In this document: positions 61,159 through 64,000 of the stretch, in pieces
Layout of the letters: the number at the start of each line of letters is the position of its first letter
Numbering within the stretch: position 1 is the first letter of the stretch
NCBI RefSeq assembly: GCF_963583255.1
Contig: NC_084815.1
Location: 6,309,724 to 6,373,723, forward strand
Reading direction: 5' to 3'
From: Pyrus communis
Taxonomy: Eukaryota > Streptophyta > Magnoliopsida > Rosales > Rosaceae
DNA: 64,000 nucleotides
The notes under the pieces: model-generated
Told to the model about the DNA's origin: nothing
What the model saw: the letters and a program-made list of their open reading frames with translations, nothing else
Database searches by the model: none
Made by a program: the position numbers and the translations under genes

Positions 61159-61650
61159 AACTGAATGTACAACATGCATACTTTAAAATTAAACATCCCA
61201 ATAAACTTCATAAGACAAGATTAATTCAACACTTAGGAGCTGATGAATCAAACTGCTTCTAACACTAACATATACATTATATTAGTTACCTTCATGGTAG
61301 TTTCTAACACATATAAGCAGATAGAAAAAACCACAACCAGTGTAATGCATATATTATGTTATGCCATTCAAAAACTAACCATGAAAACACGATCAACACC
61401 TATAAGCAGATGAACTGCATCCATGTTAGGATTTCGAATGCAATTGTGAACAGTAACTTGATTATATTATTCAGCTATTTCATGATAATCGGCTAGGGCT
61501 TAAGTATATGATCTAACCAGATAACATATATATACTGATCACGCAGACTTTATAGGCACCAATGTACCATTCACTCAGCAGATTATAAAAGCATTGATTA
61601 TAGCTGTGATTGCAGGTTTTAACTATATAACCTAGGGCTTTGATACCAAT

Positions 61651-62120
61651 TGTTATCTTATTGAGGTTATATAACTAAAACACTGCATGCATGATAATAG
61701 TACGTAAACATGAAAGAAACCTAACCTGATGTATTGCCTGCAGCAGCCATGGAAACAACTCGCACTGAGAGAAAACAATACCAATCCTTCTATGAATTCC
61801 TAACTTTAACACAATGCTTTATGGGAAGCTGTTGTCGTGCATTTTTAGGGTTCATATGGACCAGTATATATATAGGCCAAAAACTTTAAGTTCCATCCAT
61901 AAAGGAAACATAAAATCTACATTCTTGGCCTCCAAGTAATATATCATAATCATAATCGTATAAGGATTTCATCAATCCTATTTCCTATATAAGACTCATA
62001 ATATATAAGATTGATTTCTATTGGGTAATCAAATCACAATATATATTATTCTCTAAATATACACTCCTATTACGTGTAGTAGACCATATCTAGGTTGATT
62101 TATGTCAGACAAGTCCAACA
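61651..62120 (-). repeat. 5' LTR of copia B
   Basis: 470 bp, partner of 56035-56478. It contains TATATATATAGG (near 61868) that is missing from the other copy. The outer edge abuts ATAAG at 62121-62125. Confidence 0.9.
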
Positions 62121-62125
62121 ATAAG

Positions 62126-62410
62126 AACATGAATTGAATTAGTTGGTGATTTCGAAGTAATATGATATCATTTCCAACTTTATTGTTGTCTTCCGTGAGA
62201 ACTAAATCTCTTTCTACTTGGTGACTTTGAAAATAATTTGAGTTCATTTTTGCATTTGTATTTGACACCCTTTTAATGATTGGGGTAAAGAACTTATTTC
62301 AAGGGATTAATGAGGTTAAGTTAGTCTTGAATGGACTATAAATGTTAGATAGATGCTCTACATAATTATTACAAAGGCATAGGAGTTATGAATGACTAAT
62401 ACCTTCATTC
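62126..62410. other. Short spacer, no gene seen
   Basis: AT-rich DNA between copia B and the next copia fragment. No feature was recognised. Confidence 0.5.
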
Positions 62411-64000
62411 ACAAACCTTCATAGTTAGGTAGCAAACTCCTAGTGAAAAAAATGTTCTTAATCATAGGGAAACATAGTACATTAAGATCAAGTGAGAACT
62501 GCAGTTATTCATATGAAAAGTTAGGCATACCAATTTCTTGGACAACTTTCTGGAAGGTTGACTTAGCAGTGATGTCGTGTAGAGGTCGGCAAGGTTGTCT
62601 GGGATCAGCTTGCTTGACCTCAATCTCCTGAGGCTTTGCTGATATGGTGTGGTAATATGTCTTGGCGTTGACGTCGCTGATGGATCATGTCTTGGTCAGG
62701 TTGTTACATATGTCACAGTCTTTATAGATCGTAGACGGGACCAACAATGGATGAAAACATCAGGTGCTTCGAATATGCTCAACAAAGCTCTTAACCATAT
62801 CTCACATGTGCAGTAGTGAAGTAAGGCGAGTCTTGGAATGATTCAAAGATTTCGCAACCAAGGTCATATCATGGATCTCCAAGGTATTGCGGTATTCTTA
62901 ATGGTAAAGACATAACCATTTAGGGACATTCCTTGTCCAGGTTTTGGTAAGTAACCAACGTCAGCATAACAAGCAAAGTAAGCATCATTCTGAGGATAAG
63001 GGGGGTCAGATCCGCTTAGGATGTGTTGGGATTGGCCCAAATTCGTAGTACCTTCAGGGTAGCGGAAAAATGTTTTTAATATCAATTAGTGGTTGCATCT
63101 TTACTAAGAGATCAACAACTAATGATACGTCATGTCTAATTAAATGAGTTAAGTATAACAAAGCGCAAAGTTGAACTCATATATGGAACTTTAGATTTCA
63201 TAACCTGTTTAAGGGTCTCATTTGCATATAGCATATAGAATATCATAGGTATACTCAAAAGTAACACCTTTTGGGTGTAGTTCGACTGCTAGACCAAAGT
63301 ACCGTTAGAACCACACTTGAACTACAGGTCAAGGCATAAATGAGTTTTCCCATGATCATCTTAAATTATGTCTTCAAGTGCGAGGCAGTTTTCTCAAGCT
63401 CTTTTAGAGTCTTAGTGAGATTCATGTCATTACAAACTGTAACTCTAGTAATTCAGAATTAGACTTCATAATTTAACACGAAATGGCATAATTTCATATC
63501 CCTGACTGATCAAATAATCACTTAGACGGGTATACCACATCCACAGGATTGCTTCAATCCATAAGTGAACGCCTCAAACAAGTTGAGAGAGTGTTCTATG
63601 GTTTGGAACTATTTGAACCAGTCTATGTAATTCTTTAGGAACTTACATGTCAATCTTCATATCAATATCCCAATGGAGAAACACTAACTACATTTCATAT
63701 TTTGCATCAATCGCATGACATTTGTGAGAAACTTTGCATCGTAATACGTGCATCATATCACACTATTTCATTCATCTCATTATGCTTCCTTTTCCACTAG
63801 TAACATAGCAGGGTTACCTTGGGTAGTGTAGGAACTACAAGTCCAAAGTAAACTTTTGGTAAGGAATTTAACTTGGATTATAATTTCGATTGTCCAATGT
63901 TGTCATTAATCAACAGAACACAGGTCTATATCGTTGTTTTTCATTATGTTGGTAGCTACCATGCGAGTGAAAACATTATCGATGACAATCTCATTCCAAT
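62411..64000 (-). mobile_element. Fragment of a copia element related to copia A, running off the window
   Basis: From 62420 the text parallels copia A from about 11620 (TAGTTAGGTAGCAAA, then AAAAATGTTC and GTACATTAAGATCAA). It continues through RNase H remnants (TAKSTFQK) and a frame at 63085-62864 with PYPQNDAYFACYADVGYLP, and reverse-transcriptase debris beyond 63.1 kb. It is heavily mutated with no intact frame. Its LTR is not seen. Confidence 0.7.

Larger units (their letters stand above)
56035..62120 (-). mobile_element. Complete Ty1/copia retrotransposon B (6.1 kb), inactivated
   Basis: LTRs at 56035-56478 (3') and 61651-62120 (5') are about 95% alike by eye and have TG...CA ends. The target duplication ATAAG is exact on both sides (56030-56034 and 62121-62125). 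The primer-binding site next to the 5' LTR (61631-61650, minus strand ATTGGTATCAAAGC) fits initiator-Met tRNA. A polypurine tract AAGTGGGAGAA abuts the 3' LTR. Gag, protease, integrase, reverse transcriptase and RNase H are all present in copia order but with several stops and frameshifts. It is younger than copia A, judging from LTR similarity. Confidence 0.93.

Overview
This window is eukaryotic nuclear DNA from a flowering plant. It is AT-rich, its genes have GT-AG introns, and it is full of LTR retrotransposons, a LINE, hAT and Mutator-like elements and MITEs. The genes (GT61 glycosyltransferases and a kinesin-14 with a calponin-homology domain) are plant-type. The repeat style resembles woody eudicots, perhaps Rosaceae, but that is only an impression and was not tested.

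Layout. (1) 1-3.2 kb: a MITE, then a 5'-truncated GT61 pseudogene (copy 1, +). (2) 3.5-7.8 kb: a hAT-like element with an 8-bp target duplication, filled by a decayed Ty3/gypsy relic. (3) 8-10.6 kb: a broken DnaJ J-domain fragment (-) and a plastid-derived 16S rRNA fragment (+). (4) 11.1-17.8 kb: a complete but decayed Ty1/copia element (-) with both LTRs and target duplication AAAGC. (5) 19.5-21.8 kb: GT61 copy 2 (+), with a duplicated mini-exon. (6) 25.6-27.8 kb: GT61 copy 3 (+), intact in three exons. (7) 28-32.6 kb: intergenic repeats and MITEs. (8) 32.6-40.1 kb: an 18-exon kinesin-14 gene (-), reconstructed with every intron phase consistent, predicted 1,124 aa. (9) 40.8-46.6 kb: MITEs, a Mutator-like element with long inverted repeats, and one MITE inserted in another. 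(10) 46.6-52.6 kb: a decayed LINE (+) broken by a 0.6-kb insert and by a 912-bp hAT element with a perfect 8-bp target duplication. (11) 54-56 kb: LTR-like and unidentified exon-like sequence. (12) 56.0-62.1 kb: a complete copia element (-) with target duplication ATAAG and an inactivated gag-pol. (13) 62.4-64 kb: a fragment related to the first copia family, running off the window.

The living genes are probably two. GT61 copies 2 and 3 (with relic copy 1) form a same-strand tandem family of Golgi-type II glycosyltransferases likely to act on cell-wall xylan or a similar glycan. The kinesin-14 is a minus-end-directed microtubule motor with an actin-binding-type CH domain. Nothing links the two functionally. 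No operon, CRISPR array, tRNA gene or prokaryotic system was seen. The most unusual features are the in-frame mini-exon duplication in GT61 copy 2, the 37-residue tail repeat of the kinesin, and the layered transposon insertions.
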